This document shows positions 31,520 to 42,733 of a stretch of DNA of 64,000 nucleotides, piece after piece. The DNA lies in the NCBI GenBank assembly GCA_026075535.2, contig AP026542.1, positions 2,790,001 through 2,854,000 of the forward strand, given 5' to 3'. This DNA is from Tricholoma matsutake (Eukaryota; Basidiomycota; Agaricomycetes; Agaricales; Tricholomataceae). The stretch's first letter is position 1. Every line of letters starts with the position of its first letter. Made by a program: the position numbers and the translations under genes. The notes beneath the pieces are model-generated. The model saw only the letters and a list, made by a program, of their open reading frames with translations, was not told the DNA's origin and made no database searches.

Positions 31520-33600
31520 TCTTAGGTTCTATCTATGTAACAATGAAGTGGCACCAAGATGGCACACCCACACCTGCGAGCCTCTGCTTGCAGGGTGGAT
31601 AACGGACTAGGATGATGACCCAATGGGATGGGACCAGGAGAACCTACCGCTGTGAGCCCCTGCTCACAGGGTGGATGAGCTATAATGGAGCAACGATGAC
31701 AAACGACCCAGCACCCGACAATGAGGGGCAATGGGATGGGGAACAACAAAAAATGAACAGGACATGGGGATGCGAGGGATGGGGGGATGAGAACAATGAA
31801 CCCCAAGGGGGAGAGGATGATGATGAACAATGAACCATCACCACTATCACCACAGCAGCCCCAACCACCACCACAAGCCACTGCTTGCAGGGTGGGAACA
31901 GGGAGCAGCAAGGCCAGGGATGACAGGGAGATGACAATGCATGGCAATGGGGACGAGGACACCGCAAGAACGGCACATGAGGACCACGCACAGGAGATGG
32001 AGGCGGCGGCATACAGCGAGGAAAACCAACAAAAGGGCCCAAGAGATGTCTCTTGGGCTGTAGGTATGTTTTATGCTTTTTTTTTTCTTCTCTCATTTCT
32101 TTTTCTTTTTTTTCACTAACAAAGATTTTGAGATCCTAATTAACCGCTGACAACTAGGGCAAGGCAGGGGTTACCCCTGGGTGTCAAATCTCATACCCTT
32201 ACCCCTACCCCTGAACACCCTACCCCTAGGGGTAAAGGTATGGAAACATATAAGGGTTGCCAAGGGTATGGGAGAGTTTGTCAAGGGTACAAGGGTTTGG
32301 CACAAAATCAACATATTTAGAGCAAAATTCATCTGAAAAATGTTGATAACTATTGTATTTACTATTAATATCACATATTAATACCTCTTATTAACATATG
32401 AAAGCCATTATCATGTTGGACAATCCCAAAATCTGAATTTAATCTTGAATATGAGTCTTTGTAGCTGAAAAAAATCAAATGATATTCTTACATAAGCATA
32501 CCCCTGGCATACCCCTGTACCCTTAGTAAGGATACAGGGGTATGCAAGGGTATGAACTTCCAAACCCCTACCCTTACCCCTCATACCCTTAGCCCAAAAA
32601 CACAAGGGTATACCCTTACCCCTGCCTTGCCTTACTGACAACACAACAACAGCCACAGCCACCAGTCCAGCACCCAGAACCACCGCCATGAGCAACTGCT
32701 CACGGGGTTGGAATGGGAGGAACTCTAAAACAGCAAACAGCAACACCACCACCAAACCCAACAACACCCACCAGAACAATGATGGGATGATGGGGAGATG
32801 AGGAGGAGGAAATGGAATGAAAAGGCTCACAGGACATGTAGGTAGTTTTTTTTTTTTTCTCATTTTACTAACAAAACCTTTTAACTACTACCTTAAGCTA
32901 CTGATGACAATGGAATGGCCCCCACTCCTTGCCTGCAAGCCACTTGCTCGCAGGGTGGATTGTGGGGATGACAAAATGACAGGGAGGAGAAAAATGAAGA
33001 AACAGAGAGGAGGAAGATGAAACAATGGGGGAAGGAGAATGACACGACGGGGGAAGGGAAACAAAATGACAGAGAGGGAATGGATGATAGGGGAAGGAGA
33101 ACAACATGATGGGGGAAGGAGAACAACATGATGGGGGAAGGAAAATGACATGACAGGGGGAAGGAAAATGACACGACAGGGGAAGGAGAACGAAACGACA
33201 GGGGAAGGGAAATGAAACAACAGAGAGGGAATGGACGACAAAGGAACGGCACCACCCGCCCCCAGCCTCATGAGCAACTGCTCGTGGGGTGGATCACGGG
33301 TGGAATGACAATGACAATGACAAACCAATAACAATGGAAGGGGGTATGACAATGACAATGACATCAAAGGACAATGGGACAAGACAACAGAACAACAAGA
33401 TGATGAGACAATGGGACGATGTGACTACAAGATGAAGGGACAATGAGACAACAGGACAACAGGATGAGACAACAGGAAGACGGGGGGAGGAGGTGACAAT
33501 GCAGGATGTGACAACAGGAGGGGAAGGATGACACAGGATAAGACCCCCAAATGATGACTAAAGTCGTTTGGGCCCAGGTAATTTTTCTTATCTTCATTTC
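31520..33600. repeat. GA-rich dispersed repeat cluster with recurring palindrome
   Basis: At least six copies of a palindromic core followed by GGTGG occur at about 31574, 31650, 31870, 32690, 32932 and 33265. The clearest are CTGTGAGCCCCTGCTCACAG at 31650-31669 and CTGCGAGCCTCTGCTTGCAG at 31574-31593. The intervening sequence is low-complexity GA-rich (for example tandem GGGGGAAGGAGAACAACATG-like units at about 33090-33200). Long minus-strand frames such as 31522-31962 are consequences of composition. A hAT-type MITE interrupts it at 32155-32634. Confidence 0.65.
32155..32634. mobile_element. Non-autonomous hAT-type element (MITE)
   Basis: 480 bases with terminal inverted repeats TAGGGCAAGGCAGGGGT and the complement of TAAGGCAAGGCAGGGGT (one mismatch in 17). 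An exact 8-base duplication CTGACAAC flanks it (32147-32154 and 32635-32642), the hAT signature. The inside repeats GGGTA/TACCC words and encodes nothing. Confidence 0.85.
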
Positions 33601-34056
33601 TTATTTTGGAAAATGTGCATAGTTAGTTTAGATGCAATATACTTGGAGTTATGGGTATGAAAATTCACTACTAAATGTATGAAACTGATAATAAAACTAT
33701 ACGAAGTGGATGAATAACTACCATTCTTCCACTCTGAAAAAATTCAACCTGGACAAAGGGTTGTTTTTTGCCCTTGGTGGGATGAAAACCATCTCATAAT
33801 TGGAGGGAGTCTCATAGTGTGAATTACCCCATTTAGAAGATGGAAGTCATCCCCAGGGACAAATTCAATGGGGTATGAATACAGACAAATTTCGAGGTGT
33901 TTTCAACCCCTTAATTCATCCCTTCTGAGGGGGAATTTTCACAACCTTTAGGGTACCTTTTTCTCTGAAAAACAGATGGTTTTTATTCTTTTTCAATGCC
34001 CATAAAGGATGAAAATTCTACTCAAAATAGATTACTTTCTACTCAATTCCTTCACC
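33601..34056. other. Unassigned
   Basis: AT-rich, no gene. GGATGAAA-type words resemble 30840-31260. Confidence 0.35.
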
Positions 34057-34469
34057 TTAGTGGCTGAAATACTCCACATCCATGGGTCTCACTGTGTGTA
34101 AAGCTTCCACAAGGACTGGGCTGATCTTGTTATGATAAATGGTATCTGTCTCTGTGCTAGATGAGAATGTGCATTCACTTGTCACTGATGATGCTTGGAT
34201 GGCCAAATGGTCCATTGTGATTGCAAATAGCATCCTTGCATTGTCCATCCTTCCACCAACTGTACTGATTTCCCCCAAGGATGACATTGGTGAAGTGCTC
34301 TTGTTGCTGGCCTGAAGCACAGATTCCTCTCACAAGTGCCCATATCTTATTGAGTGGATTACCACATTGGAGATAGCAACATCCTCCTTGCCACTGTTGC
34401 CATTGCCATGGCTACCACTGTCCTTGCTTCCCTCATTGTTGCTCTTCTTGCCACTGCTTTCCTCACCAC
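34057..34469 (-). pseudogene. hAT transposase C-terminus, decayed
   Basis: LAIQASSVTSECTFSSSTET followed by ISPVLVEAL matches the hAT dimerisation domain, in which the A-S-S-x-x-x-E-x-x-F-S-S pattern is diagnostic. An acidic Ser/Gly linker (34330-34469) precedes it in a different frame. The rest of the protein on this strand lies beyond the inserted LTR at 41945-42228. Much of the catalytic core is missing between linker and tail, so it is non-functional. Confidence 0.8.
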
Positions 34470-34722
34470 TGTCAAGAATTGTTCCTCGCCCAATCAGAAC
34501 CCGCACCCATCTGACCCTTTTCCACATCTCAAACCCGATATTCACCAACTCCTTCCACTTTTGTTCCCAGCCACCTTGCACTGCCCACACTGCTGTGCAT
34601 CAGGCTGCCTTGTACAGCACCCATGGCCACCTTCTCAAGGCTGCCATCTTGTTTGCAAATTTGACTATGGACTCCTGTGCGGCCCCTGCTAAGTAATTTA
34701 TTTACACAGTTGAGACACTGCC
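34470..34722 (+). repeat. Left part of a solo LTR (Gypsy B-related) split by Gypsy B
   Basis: It starts TGTCAAGAATTGTTCCTCGC, like Gypsy B LTRs but more diverged. It is interrupted at CTGCC by the full B element and continues at 41575. The flanks ACCAC (34465-34469) and GCCAC (41945-41949) differ at one base, fitting an old target duplication. Confidence 0.8.
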
Positions 34723-35428
34723 TGTTAAGAACTGATCCTGAAAGGTTCGTTGGAATCCGATTGGACACTGTGGGTGTTATTTACAGAAGGTTGTTGGGTC
34801 GTTGTGGATTCGGCGGGAGGGGAAACAGAAAGGACTTGGCTTCAGCTTGTAAGAAGCTGCGCCCTTCACCTCATCTGGTGTCCTAATTTCAAGTTGGAAG
34901 TTTGGAGGTAGGAATGGGAAAGTGTGGGAAAATGTGGGAAGGAGTACAGAGGGACTTAGGTTAAGTTCAGATGAGGTTAGAACTTCAGAGGGAGACTGGA
35001 GGTTGAGTTGAACGGAGTTCAGACTCTTAGAGTACTGAGGTTGGAGTAGAAGGAGGTTTGGATTGGCAGATTAAAGTTGAGTCTATGTTGATATACAAAC
35101 TGAGGAATACAAGGCAAAACTAACTAAGCTTAAATACTGTAGTCCGGAATAATGCGGAACAGGAACAAAGACTGCGGCAGTGTCTCGACTGCATAGATAA
35201 ATTATCTAGTGGGAGCCGCACAGGAATCCATAGTCGAATTTGCAATAGAGATGGCAGCCTTAGAAAGGCAGCCATGGATGCTGTACAGGGCGGCCTGATG
35301 CACAGCAGTGTGGGCAGTGCAAGGCAGCCAGGAACAAAATCGGGAGGCATAGACAAAAGTCATGTTCGACGTGTGGGAAAGGGTCGGATAGATGCAGGTT
35401 CCAATTGGGTGAGGAATGGTTCTTGACA
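34723..35428 (-). repeat. 3' LTR of Gypsy B
   Basis: 706 bases with inverted ends TGTYAAGAAC. The purine tract (complement of about 35429-35441, AAGGGGGAAATAC) lies directly upstream on the minus strand. Confidence 0.95.
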
Positions 35429-35480
35429 GTATTTCCCCCTTAGTGCCGAGCCTACGAGGCACACGAGGGTTTGAGTCCGA

Positions 35481-35783
35481 ATGAGGAAGTTGGTTGAATT
35501 TTGGACCCAGAGTGGGTGGAGGAAGAAAGTGCCGGGGAGGAGAGCGACAAGGGTGACGAAGAGGTTGAGCAGGCAGTGTGAGAGTCCCGGCAGGAAAGAC
35601 GCGGGATCTGCAAATCTGGAGATGACTGGGAGGCCTTCCAGAGATATCTGGAGAAAAGGCAGGTGGATGATGAGGAGGAGAGTGAGAGTGGAGATGAGGA
35701 GGGTGGAGAGAAGGACAAGGGTGGAGAAGAGGTCGAGGTTGGGGGAGAGGGTGATGAAGACAGAGGGGGAGAAGCGGAGGTAG
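35481..35783 (+). pseudogene. Remnant of the antisense gene in Gypsy B
   Basis: It matches the second half of the antisense gene at 13561-13850, in the same relative orientation. The part equivalent to about 13849-14613 of the other copy, which includes the cysteine cluster and coiled coil, is deleted; the join reads GGGTCCAAAATTCAACC. Only the charged tail remains, in shifted frames. Confidence 0.75.
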
Positions 35784-35877
35784 TGTAGGGATCCAGTTGG
35801 ATCCAACAAAAAATCTTTCTTTTCAATAAAGCTTGTTTCTGAGTTCAGACTGAGTGAATAAGTAATGTGAATAGTCT

Positions 35878-37348
35878 TTAAGCGGGTAATGGTCTGGGTT
35901 TCTGCGGGTAGCAGGTGTGAAAATCCGCAAGGAGTTCTTGGGCATGGTCAAGTTCCGTAACAGGTAGCCAGGAAGTCTCTTCGTTGGTTCCCTGGTAATC
36001 TTCCCATTGGACAAGGTAGAGAATCTTGCAGCAATGTCGGTTGTTGACTTTGGAGTCAAGGACTTCGGCAATCTCATATTCGAGCTCGTCGTAGATGGTG
36101 ATCAGAGGAGGCGGAGGTTGTACTCGATTTGGAATTGTGTTTGGGGAGTGTTTCTCTAGTTGAGAGACATGGAAAACAGGGTGAATGGCCCACATGTGAT
36201 CCGGGAGCTGCAGGGTGACTGAGTGAGTGCCTGGGCAGGCAATGATTTCGAAGGGGCCATGGTGCTTTTTGGAAAGTTTCTTGGAAGGACGAGTGGTGTG
36301 GATATTTTCCACAGTGATGTAGGCAGAGTCACCAATGTTGAAGTCAGGTGCAGGTGCCCGATGTTTGTCCACAGGACCTTGATAATGCTCTTGAGCGGCC
36401 GCAAGCTGTTTCCGAAGCTCCTGATGAAGGTCGTCTAAGTCAATGACAAACTTGTGGGCGCGCTGTGAAGCTAAGTCGCATTCTGGAAAGACGGAAATGT
36501 TTGGGTGATAGCCTTTGTTGGCAAAGAAGGGGGATACACCTGTAGAGGTGGAAGGAGTATTGTTGTAGGCAAATTCACCCAAGGGTAAGAGGTGAGACCA
36601 GTCGTCCTGCTGATAGTTGCAGAAGATCCGGAGGTACTGCTCCAAGGTCTGATTTAGTTGTTCTGTCTGACCATCACCTTGCGGGTGATAACCGGAAGTG
36701 AAGTGGATCTGCATGTCGAGCGCTTTTCTGAGGGAGCGGAAGAAATGGGAGACAAACTTGGATCGACCAGTCGCAAGTGACGTGCGATGGAACACCATGC
36801 TTGGAGAAGACGTGGAGGACGAACAGGTTGGCTAGTTCTTGGGCTGTAATTTCATTGACAGTTGGGATGAAGATGCCTTGTTTGGTGAGATGGTCAACAA
36901 TGACCAAGATAGTGGTGTGACCATTGGAGTCGGGTAGTTGTTCAATGAAGTCCATGGAGATGGAGTTCCAAGGTTGTTCCGGAACTGGAAGTTGCTTTAG
37001 GAACCTGTAGGGCTTGTGTCGAGGTGATTTGGATCGTTTGCAAGTGGTACAGGATTTGCAGAATTCCTGCACAAAGGTGTGGAGGTTTGGCCAGACATAT
37101 TCCTGGCGGACAAGCTGCTGGGTTTTGTTTTGTCTGAAGTGGCCAGAGAGGATGTGATCATATTTGTACTGAAGGACCTTGAGGCGAAGATCCACGACGT
37201 CCGGAACATAAATCCAGTCGAAGTGGCAGAGAAGACCTGCCTCGTCTATGGTCCAGTTGGGGTTGATAGGTGTCAGAAGATGTGCGGATGAAAAGGGGGC
37301 AAGGGGTAGGGAGGTGCGGATGTCATGGTGAAGTTTCTCAACATCCAT
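35878..37348 (-). pseudogene. Gypsy B integrase and chromodomain
   Basis: 37348-36674 has the HHCC-type finger (HFRQNKTQQLVRQEYVWPNLH, SCTTCKRSK) and the core start (SISMDFIEQLPDS). A frameshift near 36790 follows the second acid region (HVTCDWS; the usual D-R-G is damaged). 36798-35878 has SGYHPQGDGQTEQLNQTLEQ with the glutamate, then the GPY/F-type tail and a chromodomain (YEIAEVLDSK, KILYLVQWEDYQG, TSWLPV). The frame ends TAA near 35878. One frameshift and the altered second acid probably inactivate it. Confidence 0.9.
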
Positions 37349-37350
37349 GA

Positions 37351-39375
37351 TTACTGCTTGTTGAAAGTGAGCGCATCTGGCTTGGCCCCTAATTTTCTGG
37401 GGCAGAAGTGGATGACGAGGTTGAATTGGGAAAGGTACTCAGACCAACGGGCCTGGCAGCGAGTGAGCAACTTGGTAGTGCTGAAGTACTCAAGATTTTT
37501 GTGGTCGGTGACCACATCAACCGGGTTTGCGGAACCCTCAAAGTACTGCTGCCAGTGTTTGAAGGCTTTGAAAATGGCTAAGAGTTCCTTATCATGGGTG
37601 TCGTAATTTAGTTCAGTGGGATTGAAGGAGCAGGAATGAAAAGCGACCGGATGGATTTCTCCATCCGCAGTGTAAACTGAAAGGATAGCCGCTAGGGCAT
37701 AGTCAGAACCGTCAGTTTCAAGTACCATCTGTGAGTCAGGTACCCATTGCGTTAAGATGGGGGCATGGGTGAATTCTTGTTTGAGCTTTTCAAAAGCGTC
37801 GCGGCACTTCTTGTTGAAGTCCCATGGTGTGGATTTCCATGTCAAGCAGGTGAGTGGGATGACAATGTCTGAATAGCCGTTAATGAAGCAGCAGTAAAAG
37901 TTGCAAAAGCCTAAGAAGGATTGAATATCCTTAACTTTCCTAGGCTCGGGCCAGTCAAGCACGGTTTTGACTTTATCCTCGGACATCCGCAGTCCATCCA
38001 GTGAAAGGATGAAACCTAAATATTCAATGGTGTCTTTGTGGAACTCACATTTCTGTGGAGAGGCATAAAGTCCATTTTTCCAGAGACGGCGGAGGACTTC
38101 TTTGACGTGAGCCCCATGCTGGGACTTGTCATCGGAATAGATTAGGATGTTGTCCAGGTATACAATGACACAAACATCCAGCATGTCACTGAAGATGTTG
38201 TTCATAAACCGCTGGAAAGCTGTGGGTGGATTAGTGAGCCCAAAGGGGACCACCAACCACTCGAAGGATCCATAGCGGGTATGGAAAGTAGTTTTCCACT
38301 CATCACCATCAGTGATGTGGACTAGGTGATAAGCATGCTGCAAGTCTATTTTGGTGAATAAGCGGGCTTTGTGGGGAGAGTCAAGTAGGTCAGAAATGAG
38401 AGGAAGTGGGTAGCAGTCTTTCTTCGTAAGACGGTTAAGTCCTCAGTAGTCGACACATAGTCGGAGACTACCCTCCTTCTTCTTGACGAAGAGAATCGGA
38501 GTGCCATGCAGAGACTTGGATGGGCAGATGAAGCCTGAGCGGACATTTTTGTCAATAAAGACTCGTAAGGCTTCTAATTCAGAGGGGGAGAGAGAATACA
38601 TGCAGCCCGGAGGCGGGGGAGTATTGTCTTCTGTCTCTATCTTGAGGTCATAAGACCCATGTGGAGGAAGGGTATCCGCTTTAGTCTTATTAAAGACATC
38701 AGCAAATTCGTGATACTCGGGCGGAATATCGGAGAGGTCGGATGAGTTAGTGGATTGGGTGGAGCGGGCAGATAACCCTTCTGGAGCGAAGATCATCTGA
38801 AAAGCTACTGCCCCAGGAAGTTTGCTAGCACACGCATAAGCAGCAGCATTGATGAAGGAGATGTCAGGAGGTGTAAACTTAGGAGGAATGGGGGGTTTGG
38901 AAAGTGTGGAGGAGTCGAGGATTTCTACCGGAAGATTTGGGGGCAAAGGTGACGTCAAGGGTGTGGGACCTCTATGATCTGCAGAGCGGAAAGTGAGTTG
39001 GCTTGAAGACCAGTCAATCAACGGATTGTATTGCTTCAGCCAGTTATGACCGAGTACAGTGGAACAGGAAGAGTTGAGCGAGGTTACATAAAATGACAAA
39101 TTGAATACTTCACCGGCAGGGAAGGTGACCAGAAGTTTGACGATCTGAGTTATGGTGGAGTTGCAAGATCCATCAAAGAGTCATAAACTGATCGGGTTAA
39201 TGGATTCTGTGCTGAGTTGGTTGTTCAACATGAAAGAGGAGTCAAGGAAGCAGTGGGAGGAGCCAGAGTCGATAAGGGTTTGGAAAGGGGCGGAAGAGTC
39301 GGGAGAAGTTAAAAGAATGGTTAGGGAGTCAGGGTCAGAAAGAGCGGACACATTGAGTCGAACGTAGGCAGCCAA
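37351..39375 (-). pseudogene. Gypsy B protease, reverse transcriptase and RNase H
   Basis: The protease motif is QTLIDSGSSHCFLD, with the ILG-type strand as TVLGHNWLKQYNPLIDW. TGA at 39183-39181 (before LFDGS) and at 38445-38443 interrupt one frame; the second falls in VDY-stop-GLNRLTKKD, where D-Y-R-G-L-N is the rule. The reverse transcriptase continues with GLTNPPTAFQRFMN and VIVYLDNILIYS (Y-L-D-N in place of Y-x-D-D). The RNase H follows with LETDGSDYALAAIL and DVVTDHKNLEYF. Apart from the two stops the frame is open to 37351. Confidence 0.9.
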
Positions 39376-39431
39376 ATGGGTAAGGTCAATGCAACCCCCA
39401 GCCCCAGTGGCTGTATCCTGAGGGTTGCGGA

Positions 39432-40631
39432 CTATTTTTCCGAGTCCGTAGTCTCGGGAATGACAGTGGATGCACGGGCTTTTGTGGCTTTGGATTTCGG
39501 GCAGTTTCCTGCTACATGCTCTTCCTCACTGCAGTAGAGACAAAGTTGTTCTCTCATGCGATGTTCTCGTTCCTCCCCAGTAAGCTTGCCGTTCTTCCCC
39601 AACTTATCGGAGATGGATGACTTGGGCTTGTCCCGGGAAGTGTTCTTTGTCATGGAAGACTGCTGGTTGGAGGTGTTACCGCGGGCGGAGTTCAAAGATG
39701 CTTGGTTTGTCGATGGGGAAGGGCTTTTGGAAGAGTCCTTCCGACTAGAGTTAGTGACGTTACTGGAATTCTTTGTTTCAAAATGGGATTCGTCTTCTTG
39801 CATCCAGTAGATGTTGTCGCTGTCCTGCACTTTCAAGCATAGTTCTGCAAGAGGATTGGGTTTACCACCCCAGAGAACTTCTATGCAAAGCCAGAGCGGA
39901 AGACCGCGGAAATAGCGGTCATGAAGGGCTGCTTCATTCCAGTTGACCCTAGAAGCTAATTCCCAGAAGTCAACGTTATATTTCGTGATACGACCACCTT
40001 TCTTCATTGCTAAGTCAGAGAGAGCTTTTTCCACGTCTCCGACCGGGTCGTGCAGACTGAAGTTGCTTTCCAGCTCGGTGAGGAAAGCTTCGTAGTCCCA
40101 CATCCAGTGTGCGGAATCTATCGGGTCATTCAGACCAGGCTCAAACCAACTGAGAGCTGATCCCTTAAGATAAGAATGGATGAATATGATCTTTTTCTCA
40201 TCAGAGGAAAATACATGTGGACAGTCATGGAAATGAAGATTGCAGGAGACTAAGAAGTCTCTAAGTTTCTTTGGATTGGCGCCGTCAAAAGTGTCGGGGT
40301 CGCGAACTTTGATTTTTTTGGTCTTGGGTGTGTTATTCTGATGAAGGGTGCAGATACTCTCTGAGAGGTTGTAAAGGACATCTATGAACCTATCCCCTGG
40401 GTCAGGGTTTTCCCCCATGGGAGGTTGATCCTCAGGATCATTGGGATCGGGGTCACCCCCAGGGCCATCAGGACCACTAGGGTCGTCAGGTCCGCCGGGG
40501 GGTCCGTCCTCTAGACCAGGATCTTCCAACCTGAAGGGTTCAGGCTGGTTGATGCCCCCTATGTACTCAAGGGGAGTTCTTGATCGAAAACCTTCTGGGT
40601 TGCTGGAAGGTTGTGGGGCACGGGCAGACAT
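39432..40631 (-). CDS. Gypsy B Gag
   Basis: An open frame of 399 codons from ATG 40631. A Pro/Gly/Asp-rich N-terminus is followed by the capsid-like region (DPDTFDGANPKKLRDFLVSC, SYLKGSALSWFEPGLND, FLTELESNFSLHDP) and a CCHC knuckle, CLYCSEEEHVAGNC. The leader to the 5' LTR is 232 bases. Length and order are normal for chromovirus Gag. It looks intact in this copy and would form the particle. Confidence 0.9.
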   Translation of the reverse strand: MSARAPQPSSNPEGFRSRTPLEYIGGINQPEPFRLEDPGLEDGPPGGPDDPSGPDGPGGDPDPNDPEDQPPMGENPDPGDRFIDVLYNLSESICTLHQNNTPKTKKIKVRDPDTFDGANPKKLRDFLVSCNLHFHDCPHVFSSDEKKIIFIHSYLKGSALSWFEPGLNDPIDSAHWMWDYEAFLTELESNFSLHDPVGDVEKALSDLAMKKGGRITKYNVDFWELASRVNWNEAALHDRYFRGLPLWLCIEVLWGGKPNPLAELCLKVQDSDNIYWMQEDESHFETKNSSNVTNSSRKDSSKSPSPSTNQASLNSARGNTSNQQSSMTKNTSRDKPKSSISDKLGKNGKLTGEEREHRMREQLCLYCSEEEHVAGNCPKSKATKARASTVIPETTDSEK

Positions 40632-40863
40632 GAGATTGGCACTGATTGAGGGGGCTTCTGAGCCGATTTGTTAGAAGATGTTTGAGGGTCTGGAAGACAC
40701 TCCAAAAGTAGTGGCGGGTCGAGGGTCAGAAAGGGTGGATCGCTGGATTGCAGAGATCCCTGGAATAGTACTGGCGCATTGGGAGTTTCTTGTTGTGCGC
40801 TGGCAGGTCTTGGTAGGGGTCATAGAGAGGAAATGGACGAGTGAAGTGTGAGTTCGTATATAC

Positions 40864-41569
40864 TGTTAAGAACTGATTCTGAAAGGTTCGTCGGAATCTG
40901 ATCGGACACTGCGGGTGTTATTTATGGAAGGTTGTCAGGTCATTGCAGATTTGGCGGGAGGGGAAACAGAAAGGACTTGGCTTCAGCTTGTAAGAAGCTG
41001 CGCCCTTCACCTCATCTGGTGTCCTAATTTCAAGTTGGAGGTTTGGAGGTAGGAATGGGAAAGTGCGGGAAAACGCAGGAAGGAGTATGGAGGGACTTAG
41101 GTTAAGTTCAGATGAGGTTAGAACTTCAGAGGGAGACTGGAGGTTGAGGTGAACGGAGTTCAGACTCTTAGAGTACTGAGGTTGGAGTAGAAGGAGGTTT
41201 GGATTGGCAGATTAAAGTTGAGTCTATGTTGATATACAAACTGAGGAATACAAGGCAAAACTAACTAAGCTTAAATACTGTAGTCCGGAATAATGCGGAA
41301 CAGGAACAAAGACTGCGGCAGTGTCTCGACTGCATAGATAAATTATCTAGTGGGAGCCGCACAGGAATCCATAGTCGAATTTGCAATAGAGATGGCAGCC
41401 TTGGAAAGGCAGCCGTGGATGCTGTACAGGGCGGCCTGATGCACAGCAGTGTGGGCAGTGCAAGGCAGCTGGGAACAAAATCAGGAGGCATAGACAAAAG
41501 TCATGTTCAACGTGTGGGAAAGGGCCGGATAGATGCAGGTTCCGATTGGGCGAGGAACGGTTCTTGACA
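40864..41569 (-). repeat. 5' LTR of Gypsy B
   Basis: 706 bases. Comparison with the 3' LTR shows mostly C/T and G/A differences, without length change. Confidence 0.95.
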
Positions 41570-41574
41570 CTGCC

Positions 41575-41944
41575 ACAGTTACTGAGATGTTCCACTCTGA
41601 TTCCATACCCCAGTATTTAAGCCTAGTTAGTTTTGACTTGTATTCCTCAGTTCATATATCGACAAAGACTCAATAAAGACTTGACATAAAATCTACTTAA
41701 CCTGCCAATCCAATTTGTTCTACTTCTACCTCCATCCTCTAAGAGTCCGAACTTCATTCGACTCGACCTCTAGTTCTCCCTCCGAAGTTCTGGTCTCATC
41801 TGAACTTAACCCAAGTCCCTCCATACTCCTTCCCCTGCACCTCCTGCACCTACCCACTCCTACCTCTAACTGACAACCTCCTGCTATCGGCGCCCACAGG
41901 ATCTGACCGGATTCCAACATGCACTCCAGTATTGGTTCTTAACA
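41575..41944 (+). repeat. Right part of the solo LTR split by Gypsy B
   Basis: It continues 34470-34722 and ends TTGGTTCTTAACA, the inverted partner of the left end. It contains the TATTTAAG-type site and the CCTCTAAGAGT block seen in B LTRs. Confidence 0.8.
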
Positions 41945-42228
41945 GCCACCACTCCTCTCATCGTCACATCCCTTGTCATCATTGTGGTCATGCTTGATTC
42001 CCTCACTTTCTGCTTTGTCATCAATGTCAGTATCAATGTCATTGCTTAATGCTTTGACAGTATGTTTAACACATGTATTAATGACAATTGGGAAGCACAG
42101 GATGCAACATTCCTTTGGATTGAAAGAAATAGCAGGAAGTTTGACTTTGTGTATGTCTCTGAGGGATTGTATAGAAATGCTGTTGTTGGCCACCATGTCC
42201 ATGGTCCAATGAGCACCCTGACTATCAT
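41945..42228 (-). pseudogene. hAT transposase middle fragment
   Basis: NNSISIQSLRDIHKVK, then FNPKECCILCFPIVINTCVK, resembles the hAT segment that ends in a conserved CxxH-like strand (here CFPIVIN). It runs into an acidic Asp/Glu-rich linker that joins the Ser/Gly linker at 34469 when the LTR is removed. Same gene as 34057-34469. Confidence 0.65.
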
Positions 42229-42338
42229 TAACGATCCATCACACAGTAAAAATTGTTATGTACATCCCCACCATTTATTCCTGCATGCTCAAGTAACTTG
42301 AAGACAACTTCAGTGATCCTCCTTCCGGTGTGCTGCCT

Positions 42339-42733
42339 GTTAGGAAACAGCCCCATTACATAATATATTTTTATTTTTATTTTATTACATCAAATTGAGT
42401 ATGCCAAATTATGCTACATGTGTGAGGTGTGAGGATTTTATTTCACATGCATCAATATGTATGTGCATGTATGCGCACATTGGTAGCAACAATGTACAAC
42501 ATATGTAACATAGTATATAAACTTAAATATATGCCTAGGGGACCCCAGTTGTGTTCTCTTAGGTATTCCACCTACTATTGTAGTGCAAAATGCCTTCCTC
42601 AACCAGCTGAACTATAAATAACCCCTTGCATCAAAACCATCAATTCCCCCATCACACACATGCATCCCACCCCCTTCTTGTAGAGAGAACCCACACAGTC
42701 TTAGCGAGCAGATAAGTGGGTGTTGCCCTAACA
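42339..42733 (+). repeat. Diverged LTR of the Gypsy F family
   Basis: About 395 bases aligning with the F LTRs (48925-49325, 54735-55134), from TGTTAGGAAAC to CCCTAACA, sharing CCTAGGGGACCCCAGTTGTG and the tail CTTCTTGTAGAGAGAACCC. The bases after it, GAAGAACAC, are also those that follow the F 5' LTR, so it may be the start of a truncated element rather than a solo LTR. No target duplication is seen. Confidence 0.8.

Larger units (their letters stand above)
34723..41569 (-). mobile_element. Gypsy element B, nearly complete chromovirus
   Basis: 6847 bases bounded by two 706-base LTRs and a perfect 5-base duplication CTGCC (34718-34722, 41570-41574). Order on the minus strand is LTR, Gag, protease, reverse transcriptase, RNase H, integrase, chromodomain, antisense remnant, LTR. 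It carries about two frameshifts and two TGA stops. The LTRs differ mainly by transitions. Confidence 0.95.

Noticed and set aside
31522..32119. Frames on both strands around 31520-32119
   Set aside because: Composition-driven frames in the GA-rich palindrome cluster, and they run across repeat boundaries.
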